Both the position numbers and the translations under genes were made by a program. A stretch of DNA of 64,000 nucleotides from Leucaena leucocephala. Its lineage: Eukaryota; Streptophyta; Magnoliopsida; Fabales; Fabaceae. A model generated the notes under the pieces. It did not search any database. It was not told the origin of the DNA and saw only the letters and a list, made by a program, of their open reading frames with translations. This document shows, piece after piece, positions 11,114-22,685 of this stretch; position 1 is the first letter of the stretch, and each line of letters begins with the position of its first letter. The stretch lies in contig CM073524.1 in NCBI GenBank assembly GCA_037074615.1, forward strand, positions 20,165,406-20,229,405, in the 5' to 3' direction.

Positions 11114-11180
11114 TTTTTAGATATTCATATGCCTAATTTATCCTTTTTAAATTCATATGGTCTTTTTTTATCTTTTTCCC

Positions 11181-11189
11181 AAAATATAT
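11181..11189. repeat. Target-site duplication of MULE 1, right
   Basis: AAAATATAT, identical to 5763-5771. Confidence 0.85.
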
Positions 11190-11947
11190 TGATATCCTCA
11201 AATTTTTCTTTTTATAAAATAAGGTCAACTTTTGTCAAATTTTCGGTAGCCGAACCTCCAAGATTAATAGTGGCCTAATCAGACCTTCGGCAACTGGCCA
11301 CCAAAACTTTAGTCATCGAAGAATAAATGTACAATGTGATTAAGGTGGGATTTGAAACCATGACCCTTTAGCACACATTGTGCAACAAGTCATCCAAACC
11401 TATTTATTATTAATCTCCTAATAAATGTTATAATTTTTTTTATTTCTCTTGTTAATATAAATTTATACACTTATATATATGAGAATTATTAATTTTTTAT
11501 TAATTATTTAATATTTAATATAAATTCTCTTATTTCATTTGTTAACAATATGAACACTTGATTTGTTTTGTTACTTATCTTATTTTTTGCTTTGTAATCT
11601 TAAAGCTTTGGATGACTTGGTGGTCACTATCTATTTAGTGTGCTTGAGAGGTTATGGGTTAAAACCCCTTATCATATTCTTTACACATTTATTCTTTGAT
11701 CATCGAAGCTCCGGATGGTAGTTAGAGATTCGGTTATTGAACTTCTAGCGAAGGTTGATCTCATTTTATATAAAAAAATTTAAGGATATCAATATTGTTT
11801 TACCTATAAAATTTAATTTTATTTTAGTCAGGGGTACAATAAAGTTTCAGAAAATTTTAGGAGCAATTGAAAATAAATTGTCTATAGTAGGTGTGCAATG
11901 AAATTTTTCCCTTTTGTAATTGGAAGGAATATTGGATTAGATCTTAA

Positions 11948-12735
11948 ATGCCTGTTTGTATTGATTCCAAACTAATAATGTAAAAGAAAAAACTCAATTT
12001 AATTTTTTAAAATAAATAATTATATTTATTTAAAATAATTTTTAGATTAAATTATAATTTTAAATAAATTATTAAAAATAACTTTTAAAATAATTAAAAG
12101 AAGCTTATGATGTCAAAAAATTATTTTATTTTTATTTTGCTAATATCAACTCTTCTCTTTCTTCCCTCCCCTTCTCTTCTTGTGTGTTTTGTTGCGTTAA
12201 ATGGGAACAACGAAAAAAGAGTGAAGAGTGTCACATAGTTCTGAAAAATGAGAGCTTGGTTGCTAGTTTATGTAGAGTCCCTTTTTCTGGTATTTTGTAA
12301 ATAACTAAACTACTACGGGACTGTAAGCCACATTGATGAAGTTTAGCTGCTGAATTTGACATTAGGAGGAAACTAGAGTTTCTTGTAGTAGATACATGGG
12401 CAATTTAAAGTAATGAACCTTCTACGATTTTTCGACAGGAATGCGTCAGAAATGGGGTATCTGTAAAACGAAAGGGAATTGGAGTTCTGCCGGACTCTGA
12501 CTCCGTCGGGAGAGGAGAGAAAGCAAAGGGACGAGTGAACAGTACAAAAGGAGAAGCATATGGACAGTGTTCTGACTCCGTGAACGGTAATTTTTTTAAA
12601 TTGTTTTACTTATACTTTTATAATAAATTTATTAATTATAAAAATATTTTTAATAATAACTATTTAAATATTTATTTAAAACTATTTTTTTATAAATTAT
12701 TTAAATTTTTCTTAAAACCTATTCAAATATACCCT
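11948..12735. mobile_element. Probable family B element, divergent copy
   Basis: The left part carries the same AT block as the elements at 4915 and 13388 (TTTAATTTTTTAAAATAAAT), followed by a short CT-rich tract. The right end (CCTATTCAAATATACCCTAAA) loosely mirrors the left end. The middle (12200-12590) is of normal base composition and could be extra DNA picked up by the element; I recognise no protein in it. Boundaries are approximate. Confidence 0.35.
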
Positions 12736-12904
12736 AAATCTGAATTAAGAATGGGCAAGTGGGGTAGCTTATTTGGGAATTCAGAAACTCTTTATTCTGG
12801 TTTCTATTTTATCCTCAAATTCAAATCTTGTCCCCCTATCCCCACCCCATATCACATTATCGTACAGTACACACAGCCAAAGCTTATTCTTTTTCTTCCT
12901 TGAG

Positions 12905-13300
12905 TTAATATTCATTATTAATCTCTCTATTTTATATAAATTTTAGTTTTAATCTCTAAATTTTAAATTGACAGTTTTAATTTTTATAATTTTATAAAAA
13001 TTTAATATTTAATAGTATTAATTAATATCATTGAATATAGGAATAAATTTTGTTTAAAATATAGAGACTAAAATTAAAATTTGTTAAAAGTATAAAGACT
13101 AAATTTATTCCTTATATTTTTAATAAATTTTAATTTTGATCCTATACTTTAATAGTGTTAAATGATACTGTTAAATATTAAAATTTTTATAAAATTATAA
13201 GGATTAAAATTAACAGCTTAAAATTCGAGGGTTTGAAAAAAAAATTAAAGAATCAAAATTAAAATTTATACAAATTGAATGAAGTAAAAATTATATTAGC
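12905..13300. mobile_element. Foldback MITE, about 400 bp
   Basis: The left half (AATTTTAGTTTTAATCTCTA and onward) is the imperfect inverse of the right half for almost the full length, giving one long AT-rich hairpin. Outer ends read TAATAT on one side and the inverse on the other. No coding capacity and no clear target duplication. Confidence 0.6.
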
Positions 13301-13387
13301 TTTTTGTTTTTTTTAAAAAAAAGTAGAGTTTCGGTATTAACAGCGTCAGGTTACCCACAGCCCTTTACTTACAAGAGGTTACGCATG

Positions 13388-13860
13388 TGTTTGGATATTA
13401 GGTTAGAAAATTAATTTTGACTAAAATTTTAATTTAATTTTTTTATATAAATAGTTATTTTTATTAAAAATTAATTTTGGGTAAAATTTTAGTTTTAAAT
13501 ATAGATTTTGAATAAATTATTGAAAATAATTTTTAGTTTGAAACTTAAATTATGGTCTATCTAATTATTATTTTATCTTTTTTTATACTCTCTCTCATTT
13601 CTCCTCTCTTTTCTCTTATCTCTTTTCTCCACTCTTCTCCTCTCTCCTCTTTTTTCTCTACACTCTCTTCTCTCTCCTCTTTCTTCTCTAATATTTTTCT
13701 TCTCTCTTACTTTTAATCAAATCACACCCTTAATAATTTATTAATATAAAAAGTAATTCTACTATTAATTATCTAAATATCTTCATTTCTAAAATTTATT
13801 TTTTTAAAATTTATTATTCAAAATTTATTATTCCTAAAATCTATTTCATGAAAGCTAATT
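13388..13860. mobile_element. Inverted-repeat element with a CTCTC tract, family B copy 2
   Basis: The left end is TGTTTGGATATTAGG; the right end has an eroded inverse (ATTATCTAAATATC). The interior carries the same TTTTAATTTAATTTTTTT block and CTCTC-rich tract (13585-13710) as the copy at 4915-5490. Confidence 0.45.
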
Positions 13861-14021
13861 TAGCAATTGACGCATCCGAAGCTTGCTTAAAGTTTCAAAT
13901 GCAAGATAGATATTTTCATTTAAACCCTTCATCTATGATTGTTTTTTCAAGAGACACAGGTGGGCGGGCAAATCAATGAATGAAGGAAAAAAGCAGGGAT
14001 GAAGAAGACACTTTTATACTC

Positions 14022-14045
14022 CTCTCTCTCTCTCTCTCTCTCTCT
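14022..14045. repeat. (CT)12 microsatellite
   Basis: Uninterrupted CT dinucleotides. The 100-codon minus-strand frame starting across it (14014-14316) has no recognisable domain and is not called. Confidence 0.95.
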
Positions 14046-14585
14046 GTAAAACATGTCTGGCAGTAAAAATGTGGGAAGCGCCAGTAGATTTAGATATTTT
14101 TGCGGGGTTTGACAATAGTACAGCTAACCTGCCAGAAAAGTGAGAAAATTTTAAGCAAAGTGACTGAGGTGTTGACATGTGAGAGAGAAGGCACCTCTCA
14201 GTTCTTCTGCAAGTGCTTGCAGTTTCAAATTTCAATCCTAAAACGCATTTAATGGTTTGCTTGTTGCAGTTCATTTCATTCAGGGCGTTGAAGGTAGGGA
14301 CTAGAGCTAGCCTCATTATATTGCTCCCAGAGCAAAGTGTAATGTAGGTAAGATTCCTTGATCAACAACTTTTTTCTGGCTAATCAATATCACTCTTATG
14401 TATTGAATGGAGTTTAAGATATATGTTTAAGATTCAACTTTGCTCTAAAAGTTTTATTGTATCAGTATGGATATATGAAAATTTATTTTAAATTAATATT
14501 ACTCTTCTAGTCTCATTTATATATTAAGTCATTTTTAATATATTTTATATAGACTACATATTTTTTTAAAAATTGTTTAATATAA

Positions 14586-14783
14586 GGGATTTAGAAGGGA
14601 GGGAAAAAAATTATTTTTTGAGTTAAATTTAAAAAAATTAGAAAAACGTTATAAAATTTTAATAAAAATAAGATGTAAGAAAAATAAAAAAAATTAATTA
14701 AAAACTTTTAACCCCATTTCTTTAATTTTTTAAATTCAACTCAAATTTTTTTTCTTTCCTCTCCCCTCCCATCCAAATCCCCC
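14586..14783. mobile_element. MITE, family A copy 2
   Basis: The left end GGGATTTAGAAGGGAGGG and the inverse of the right end (GGGATTTGGATGGGAGGGG) match each other. The adjoining block GAGTTAAATTTAAAAAAATT matches the copy at 1025-1244. Target duplication not clear. Confidence 0.5.
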
Positions 14784-15087
14784 TTGCCAAATCGCACACT
14801 AAATTTTATTAATTATACTATAAATTTTAACAATTTTTTAATTTTATTTATATTTAATATATATTACACTAAGTGAAAATAAAGTCAATATGATAATAAT
14901 AAAAAAGTAAAATGATATATTTATCTAAAAATTTTTTCTATCTGTCTTATAGATATGACAAAAATAAACATTCTTTTTCTATTTTATAAATAGGATCAAA
15001 AGAATATTGGCTAAAAAACATTAAAAAAGGAGCATCGTCAATGTAAATAGTTAATATTATTTTTTTAATAGCCAACAATTTTATTTA

Positions 15088-15108
15088 TTTATTAATATTT
15101 TTGGATAT
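15088..15108. repeat. SINE target-site duplication, left
   Basis: Twenty-one bases beginning TTTATTAATATTTTTGG, repeated exactly at 15265-15285. Confidence 0.9.
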
Positions 15109-15264
15109 GAATGGCCGGTTTGGCTCAGCGGTAAGCTCGCTTGCCGTGGGGTCTGAGGTCGCGGGTTCGAACCAGCCTCCCTGCAAAGCAGGGGTAAGGC
15201 TGCTTAGATTATTCCCTTCCCCAGCACCCCCACCAAGTGGGGACTCGAACTGGGTTGGCCCTTT
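15109..15264 (+). mobile_element. tRNA-derived SINE (Au-like)
   Basis: The head carries pol III boxes: TGGCTCAGCGGTAAGCTC (A-box region) and GGTTCGAACC (B box). The body reads GGGGTAAGGCTGCTTAGATT, then CCTTCCCCAGCACCCC and ACTGGGTTGGCCC, a layout I know from Au-type plant SINEs, ending in a T run. It is flanked by a perfect 21-bp target-site duplication (15088-15108 and 15265-15285). The good duplication suggests a recent insertion. A 70-codon open frame over it is not coding. Confidence 0.88.
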
Positions 15265-15285
15265 TTTATTAATATTTTTGGATAT
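15265..15285. repeat. SINE target-site duplication, right
   Basis: Exact copy of 15088-15108. Confidence 0.9.
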
Positions 15286-15289
15286 CTAT

Positions 15290-16150
15290 AACTCTTATAT
15301 AAATTTTTTTTAAATAAAATTAGATATTAATCCTAATATATAAGCCGTGCTAATATCTTATGTGGAGTAGGTATATAGATGGTAACTCGTTCATTGGATA
15401 CGAAGCTCATTCATTAATAGTATAGGAAGGTACAACTTTTGGAGATTAATATTTGAGGTTGAAAGCAAGGTGAGAGCATTAAATCCCGTCACAAGGAGAC
15501 ATGAATGAGTGAATGAATATGGATGGAGGTGGGAGTTGCAGAGATTGGTATCCGATGAAAAAAGATCACCTGATTGGGAATAGAATTCACAAAGTCATCC
15601 CACAATTTGCAACCTACGACTTTTATGTGAAATATTGCATTTATTGACATTGACTAACTACAATTTTGTCAAAAAAATTATTATAAGAAGTTGTAATTTA
15701 AGATGGTCTCTGCTTTGTTTTTCTTTGTGCAGGATTTTCTTAATACTTATACTGATGTTTAGGAATTTAACTTTTCAATGTCTATGATTTCTTTTTTCTG
15801 TTCAGTGTTCTGTCACAAAAGCATGGATGTGGATAATAATGCAAAGCATGTGGATATTAGTAATACTAATAAGGATTAGGGAGGCACAGGGAAGGCACGT
15901 GAAAATGGGTTTTTATAACATTAGAGTAGGTACTAGCAATATGCTTATTAGTGTTCGGGAAGTGCGTTTGAGTGATTGTTAAAATGATGAGCACATTTAA
16001 CTCATGACATCATCTATATATATATGATTTGGATGGTTTAGACTAAATTTTTTATCTTTATTTTTTTAAAAAAATATTTTAATGAGTAGAGGATATAAAA
16101 TAAAGATAATTTTTCAACTATATTTTTTTTAAAAAAATTAACTTTTAAAT
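15290..16150. other. Unassigned intergenic sequence
   Basis: Base composition is less AT-rich than its surroundings. A short plus-strand stretch near 15822-15880 reads MDVDNNAKHVDISNTNKD before a stop; I do not recognise it and find no continuation. It may be an eroded transposon exon. Confidence 0.3.
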
Positions 16151-16155
16151 AAAAA

Positions 16156-16910
16156 ATGTCAATTGAAAATAAATTAAATTTAGACAGTCCAGATGTAATG
16201 AATGATGCGATACAGCAAGCTAATGACCCATTGCAAATTTCAACTGGACCAATCACAAGAGCAAGAGCAAAAAGGATTAAGGAGACTTTGAGTGAGCTAG
16301 TACAAGACACTTTGACAAAGCAAATGGCATTTGTTGGAGCATCAAATATGGATGGAGAAACTGAGGATGTCACTAACATCATATGGGCTGAAAATGGAGC
16401 TGCTGATCATATCTTGGGCTTGGAGACTTCAACTTAATGAGTTTGGATCAAATACAACACATGAGAAGACTTTTTATTTTATTTTATTTTATTTGGGCCT
16501 AATTAATCATATTTTGGACTTGTTATGATGATTAAATTTTGTTTTAAGGCCTTTTAGGTTAGATTTCTCAATGTAACCTTATAAGCTATTGTAAACCTCA
16601 CTCTTGGAGGTAGACTTGAATTTGGGAAATGAAAAGCTGCGTTTTTTGCACCTCCAATTTGAGAGTGGATTCTCTCTAGGGTTCTTCATTAGACTAACAG
16701 ATTTATCAAGGCTTGATCAACTTTGTGGTATCTTCAAACACTTTGGGTCCTTGTTCTTCCATGCTCAAAGGTTCAAGTGGATCACCAGATCTCTGTTTAG
16801 CTTTCTTGGGGTGAGTATATTTCAGATTGGTTGTGGGTTCGTGGGATCTTTTCCTTGTGGGTTCTCACCAAATAAGCTATTGGTGCTCATCATTTAACGG
16901 TCCGTGTATT
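16156..16910 (+). pseudogene. Ty3/gypsy retrotransposon 3' remnant
   Basis: An open frame at 16156-16437 contains ISTGPITRARAKRIKE followed by an L-rich helix and ends ENGAADHILGLETST. The GPITRARAKR motif is a signature I recognise from the end of Ty3/gypsy polyproteins in plants. The next ~470 bp (16440-16910) is typical non-coding 3'/LTR-like sequence of such elements. No second LTR or matching 5' part is seen, so the element is truncated. Confidence 0.55.
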
Positions 16911-17346
16911 TGTCACCTCTACTTGACAGATCTTAAATATTAATTAACATATTTAAAAAAATGGAAAAGATTCTATTTGTATTAAAGTTTTTTTATATGC
17001 TATCTGACTAGGTCAGATTTAAGTATTGTCAGACTCTCAAGATCTTATATTTAAGCAGTCAAAACCTATTTCACTATGATTAACTTATATTGGTATTTAT
17101 AATAATTATATATTATTTTTTTTAATTACGCACATTTTGAACTATCATTTCTAAAAATTCCCTTAATATGTGTAATAATATATGGATACTTTGGGAGAAA
17201 TTATAATTTTAAAAGATAAAATAGATTGGAGTCTTATAATTAAGATCAAATAAAATCCTTCATCTAATTCTTATAATTATTATAGAAAGAAATATTAATT
17301 AAATATTAGTAATACAAATGAAAAGCAAAATGGAAAAGGCTATATG

Positions 17347-17368
17347 GGTCCCGAATTAGATCGGGACC
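17347..17368. repeat. Perfect small hairpin
   Basis: GGTCCCGA and its exact inverse around a 6-base loop. Its role is unknown; it is G/C-rich in an AT-rich setting. Confidence 0.7.
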
Positions 17369-17499
17369 TTGAGCGGGCCCTCTTTTCTTCCATATTTTAG
17401 GCACAAAAATCATGGTTGAAAATATTATTTTTAAGCACATGTATCTTTTTGTAGAGGTAATTTTGTTTGAATTAATGCCAAACACGAAATATAGATATC

Positions 17500-17819
17500 T
17501 GTTATGAATATTGAAAAATAGATGTCCATAACCACCAACCCTTAGAATTCCTTTTATCTTAATATCCTTAACTTCATAACCTGCTCAATGAATTACTTGG
17601 AGGAGTTTCTTATTGTAAATGTCATTATGTTACTATTTATTTCTTTGTAATCTTTGTATTAGCTTTAAGGGTTGGAGGCCTATAAATAAAGGCAATGTAC
17701 AAAGCATATGGAGAATAGAAAAAGATACACATGTGAATGAGAAATACTCCCTTTGCTCTCTCTCCCAAATTCTTGTCTTGCTATCCTCTTTTCTACTCTC
17801 ACTTTTTATTTTTATAACA
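17500..17819 (+). repeat. Left LTR of the copia element
   Basis: 320 bp, TG...CA ends, nearly identical to 24760-25079. Confidence 0.92.
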
Positions 17820-17835
17820 CGTTATCAGAACGAAT
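17820..17835 (+). promoter_or_regulatory. Primer-binding site region of the copia element
   Basis: CGTTATCAGAACGAAT directly follows the LTR and resembles the CGTTATCAGCACGA primer site of many plant copia elements. Confidence 0.65.
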
Positions 17836-20800
17836 TCGCTCTAAAAATCAGAGGTATGAACTTCTTATAGATTTATGTGTTATTATGTTATATATAATAT
17901 TGTTCTATATTAGCTTTCCTTTCCCAATTATATCCTACCTAATTATCATTTGCAATTTTCATTTGCTATATATTTACAACATATTATGTTGTTTTTTTAT
18001 GTTATTTATTCTATTATTTATTTTTATTCTATATATTTTAATTTGAGGTATAAGCTCCTTATAGATTAATATATTACACGCATAGCTTGATATATGTGTT
18101 CCAATCATATTGTCATTTTTTTTATAAACTTGGTTATTTATATTGTCATGGATTTTCTCATTGCAACACACAACAAACGTATTTATATTATTTCTCTTTG
18201 TGATGTATTATATAATTGTATGTGATTTATATTATTATGGGATTATTTGTTATTTATATTTGATTATAGGATTTAATTTATTTTATTTCAGTATTATTCT
18301 TACTCTAATTTACATTAATGTATCTATATTTTTACATTGCTAATTAATTTCCTTCCCCTCTATATTAATTTGTATTTTAATAGATTTATTTGTCTATTCT
18401 ATATTATTCATCTATATATATACTTAATTTTGTGGCCAGTAGCTATAATATAATTAATTTTTGTGATTAGATGACCAAAAGTCATATCACTTTTAATAAT
18501 AAATAGTTCTTTGATAAAAGACCATCTTATAATTCTTATGGATGGCATGACGGACTAAAATATTATGGCAATTTGATGATTCAATAATTATAAATATTAA
18601 AACCCTGAAAGCTAATGATTCGAACGACAAATAATTCAAAAAGTGCTGTATAACATTAAAAAAAATATTTTGCTATAGTCATGGAGACTAATAGCTTATA
18701 GAGAATAATGTCATTGGAAAGTGATAGTCTTGAAGGCTAATTAGTATATAATTTTGAGAAATTGATGATCTATTAGTGTAATATAGAACATATCTATGAG
18801 AAAATAATAACAACCATGACCACATTACAATAAAAAATTGACAATTGAAAGCCAATGATATTTTGTCTTGGCTATTGAACCATGATTGTGAAAATAATAA
18901 TATCTCTATATGAGCAAATGTTATAATATGACTAGAAGTCATATAGACAAAAAGGAAATGTTATAATATAACCAAAAGTCAAATGAATAAAAAAATAAAT
19001 GTTACAGTATGACTATAAATCATTGATAAAAGGCAAATGCTAAAGTATGACTAGAAGTCATGTGGATAAATATACATGAATCTAATAAAATTAAATATTA
19101 AAATCGGTGATGACCCCAACATGATTATGAGATTTTATTGAAAATATTAAAAGTAATTATTATGTTCGAGGTAAAGAGTTGTGAAAAAAGATACCCAGAA
19201 TTATTGTAAAGCGAGAAGAAATGGCCATAAATATAAAAGGTATGTGACATTTAATTTTTATTAGCATTTAAATTTATTATGATTTGTGAGAGACAAATAA
19301 TTATAAGTAATTGTTATTGTGATATTGATAAGTATTTGATATGAAACCAAATAGATTAAATTAAAAATAAGTTATTGGTCATTTTGTGATAGTAATATTA
19401 TGCCAATTTATTTGTAAATATAAATATATAAAAAATAAATATATATCATTTATATGAATTCAATAGGTTTATCATAATAGTACACATTACAATTTAATTT
19501 GTTGTATATAATATAGTTGTCGCAGTGTTTGTAAAACTTAGTGACATATATATATTGTTAAATTTTGAGTAAACTCTATGATTAAGGTTTTTTTTAAAAT
19601 ATGTAATAAGATACATAAAAAATTTAGGAGAATAAAATAAAATGATGTTAAGTTTAAATTTGAAACTTTGTTTAAATGTTTGTAATATGATTCAATCAAT
19701 TTTATTGTAAATATTATGAAATATTTTTGGATGATATTTTACCAATTCATCATATTATGAATGGTAGAATTCAATACTTTACAAAAACAAAATTATATAT
19801 GTGTATTACTTTGAATTGGGAGATTGATATTTGATCTAATTTTATGAAAAAAATCATTATAAATAATTGATGTTGATCTTTAATTAGTTGGACAAAATTA
19901 TTTTTGTAGTGTATGTAAACTCTATATATTGCAAATCACAGTTATGGATACTTTAATAGTTAGAATAATTTAAAAGAAAATTATTAATATTATAAGTATG
20001 AATTCTATTAAGGAGTTTTAGTTTAATAATTTTTTTATGCACAATATATAATTATCAAACATGAATGATGAATCTATATATTTATGTATAGTTGTGCATT
20101 CATTAGAAAATGTTAGCAATTTATTATTCCCTTCTATTTGGTGGATTTATTGAAGATCTTATTGTATTTATTTTATATATTTTTTTAAATATATTGTGAT
20201 AGAAGGAGATCACTTGTGAAAATGTTATTGAAGGCTTCATTTTAAGTAATGATTATTTATTAATTTTATTTAGTTCCATTTTATGTGAGATGCAAATCTA
20301 CAATTTATTGGGTTATCAAAAAATATTATGAGAATATATATATATTATGAGAAGATATATGTGGTAGATAATTTTAAATACTTACGTTAAATATGTATTG
20401 AGAAAAGTAAATTCAAGTATATTACTAATGAGTATTTGAATTATATAGTAATAATATATAGCAATTCCTAAAGAACTTTTTGTAACAACACTGATATAGT
20501 TCCTGAAAAACTAAAACATATTTTCTTAGGATAAGACATCTTTTCTTTTGGGTAGAAAAAGAATTGATAATAAAAAAAAATTATGACCCATATATTAGAA
20601 CTTCGATTCACAAAAGAGTCTGAAGTTGATAACCCGATTATATTAAAATTTCTAATTATATATTTGATGGAAGCACCTAGGCTTCCAGAATAAAAACATA
20701 TTTATATGACTCACACTTGAGGGAGAAATCTTTGGTATACAAATGTGAGTCAACATTGGATAAAATTCTGCTAAGATATTGATAAAAGTCAAATTGATGA

Positions 20801-21121
20801 TCTCCTAAAAATAGATGTCATATTGAGTCATATGTTATAAAAATTAAAAAATTTATTGTTGACTACAATAAACCAGAAGTTTACTGATCCAAATAGATTT
20901 ATTGTTAGCATGATTTTTTGATTACAATAGATCATATATATGATATAATAAATTATTGAAGATTATGAAGAACTAGAAGATTCTTCATAAATAGCTAACA
21001 TTTTATAAAATTTAAAAAATCATATGTGTTGCTTGTTCTCAAATAAAATTGATTAGGAGAATATTACTAGTTATTATTTGGATTGAATTTCTACATTTTG
21101 AAAATATATCAAAGTCATATT
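17836..21121 (+). pseudogene. Decayed 5' internal region of the copia element
   Basis: Very AT-rich with many stops. Repeated short phrases such as GACTAGAAGTCATATGG recur between 18440 and 19070. An eroded CCHC motif (a Cys, then GH, in the context of NGHKYKRYV) sits near 19190-19240, as expected for gag. No intact frame. Confidence 0.5.
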
Positions 21122-22682
21122 CACGGCTGAAAAAAAGGCTTTCTAAATCGGTTGAAAATAGACTTCTACACCGAACTTTGATCCGGTGTAGAAATAGCCC
21201 GTGTAAAAAGTTTAATATTCTAAACCGGTTGTATATGACCGGTGTAAATAATCAGCTTTTTTAAATCGATTATTCCATACAACTGGTTTAAAAAGTAATG
21301 TCAAAATAAAAAAAAATTCAAAATAAAAAAACTCTAGGTCCGAAATTATTTCCTTCTTCGTCACAAATCTGAAGGAGGAGGAGAGTGATGAAGAAGAATA
21401 GGTACCTGTAAAATGCAAGCAGAGAACAAAAAAGAGGAAGAAAGAAAAAGCCAGAGAACCCAGAAACGAAAGAAACAAAAACTTAGATATATGCGCAGAA
21501 ATGAAAACCCAGAAACGTCGTCACCTAATTGAAGATATCACAAAAACATCGTCACAATTCCTTTGGGTTACCTGCTCAAAAGCAAACAAAAATATATTTA
21601 AACAGAACCCAGAAATGAATGAGACAAAAATTCAAATATATATACAAAAATGAAAACCTAGAAACACCGTTACCTAATTAAAGATATCACAGAAATATCG
21701 TCACAATTCCTCCGACTTACTCAGTTAAAAGTGAACAGAAATATATTTAAACAAAATCGAGAAAGAAAGGAACAGAAAAATAGACACCCACCATCGCAGA
21801 TCTGGGTCTTCTTCTTTGACGAGCTTTAGAGGATACAACGACTGACTTCAATAATAGAGAACGACGAGCACAGGTATGGGTCATCGCATATCTAGGTCTT
21901 CTTCTTTGGCTAGCTTTAGGCGATGTGTTACGAAGGTGGAACTTCCTGTCACTATGTGTTCTCCCTTGTCTAGTTTTCTCTATGGACGACGATATGATTT
22001 GTGAAGATAGGGAATCGTAAAAAATTAACGCTTTTTGTTAGATTTTTAATAGCAAAAACATTCTACACCGGATGTAATTCTATAAGCTGTAGATAAGAAT
22101 GATTTAAAAATATGCTTTTTAAAACCCCATTTTTAAATATTTCATCTTATTTACAAAAATGCCACCGGTCATGACTTTTTACAGCGGTCCTATTTTACGA
22201 CCGGTGTAAATATTTCATCTTATTTACAAAAATGTCACTGGTTATGACTTTTTACAGCGGTCATTACTTTTTACAGCGGTCATATTTTACGACCGGTGTA
22301 AATATTTCATCTTATTTACAAAAATACCACCGGTCATGACTTTTTACAGCTGTCATTACTTTTTACAGCGGTCATATTTTACGACCGGTGTAAATATTTC
22401 ATTTTATTTACAAAAATGCCACCGGTCATGACTTTTTACAGCGGTCATTACTTTTTACAGCGGTCATATTTTACGACCGGTGTAAATATTTCATCTTATT
22501 TACAAAAATACCACCGGTCATGACTTTTTACAGCGGTCATTACTTTTTACAGCGGTCATATTTTATGACCGGTGTAAATATTTCATATTATTTATAAAAA
22601 TGCCACCGGTCATTTTTTTTAAACCGTCTCCGCAGTGACTAGTTTAAAAATGGGGTTTTAAAAAGCCTATTTTCCACTAGTG
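21122..22682. mobile_element. CACTA (En/Spm) non-autonomous transposon
   Basis: The right terminus in reverse complement starts CACTAGTGGAAAATAGGC. The left terminus starts CACGGCTGAAAAAAAGGC, the same end with changes in the first bases. The 3-bp duplication ATT sits on both sides (21119-21121 and 22683-22685), as CACTA elements require. Subterminal ACCGGTGT/ACCGGT motifs recur at both ends. The right part is a 92-bp tandem array. The interior (21290-22020) has normal base composition with no transposase, so the element would depend on a partner. It sits inside the copia element and is therefore younger. Confidence 0.85.
22130..22615. repeat. 92-bp tandem array in the CACTA element
   Basis: The motif CCGGTGTAAATATTTCAT recurs at 22201, 22293, 22385, 22477 and 22569, exactly 92 bases apart each time. 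Each unit carries ACCGGT sites and TTTTTACAGCGGTCAT phrases. Such subterminal repeats are the usual transposase-binding region of CACTA elements. Confidence 0.92.
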
Positions 22683-22685
22683 ATT

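Larger units (their letters stand above)
5772..11180. mobile_element. Mutator-like element 1 (Pack-MULE type), 5.4 kb
   Basis: Long imperfect terminal inverted repeats begin GGAAAAAAGA (left) and GGGAAAAAGA (right, reverse complement) and extend well over 100 bp. Perfect 9-bp duplications AAAATATAT sit immediately outside. The termini match those of the element at 29576-33462, as do the subterminal hairpin, the 21-bp repeat arrays and a ~200-bp block at 7250-7550. No transposase is recognisable. Cargo from left to right is a BTB/POZ gene fragment, two 21-bp minisatellite blocks, a copia gag-pol remnant, and about 600 bp of unassigned DNA before the right terminus. It is non-autonomous and inserted in the left arm of a foldback element. 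Confidence 0.85.
5647..11911. mobile_element. Foldback element with tRNA-like arms, split by a MULE
   Basis: Sequence 5647-5771 is the inverted copy of about 11790-11911, and 11190-11410 is the inverted copy of about 11570-11790. When the inserted MULE (5772-11180) is taken out, these join into one ~850-bp element with arms of about 350 bp. The ends read GGGAAAAATT, and TTTTGTA flanks both sides (5639-5645 and 11912-11918), a likely 7-bp or eroded longer target duplication. Each arm contains a tRNA-like block with A-box-like and B-box-like motifs (GGTTATGGGTTAAAACCCC near 11650; a GGTCATGGTTTCAAATCCC-like copy near 11350 in the other arm). No coding capacity is seen. Confidence 0.65.

Noticed and set aside
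15109..15185. Possible functional tRNA gene (A and B boxes present)
   Set aside because: The acceptor stem does not pair and the body continues into a SINE tail, so it is a SINE head.
15101..15313. 70-codon plus-strand frame
   Set aside because: It covers a SINE with its own target duplication.
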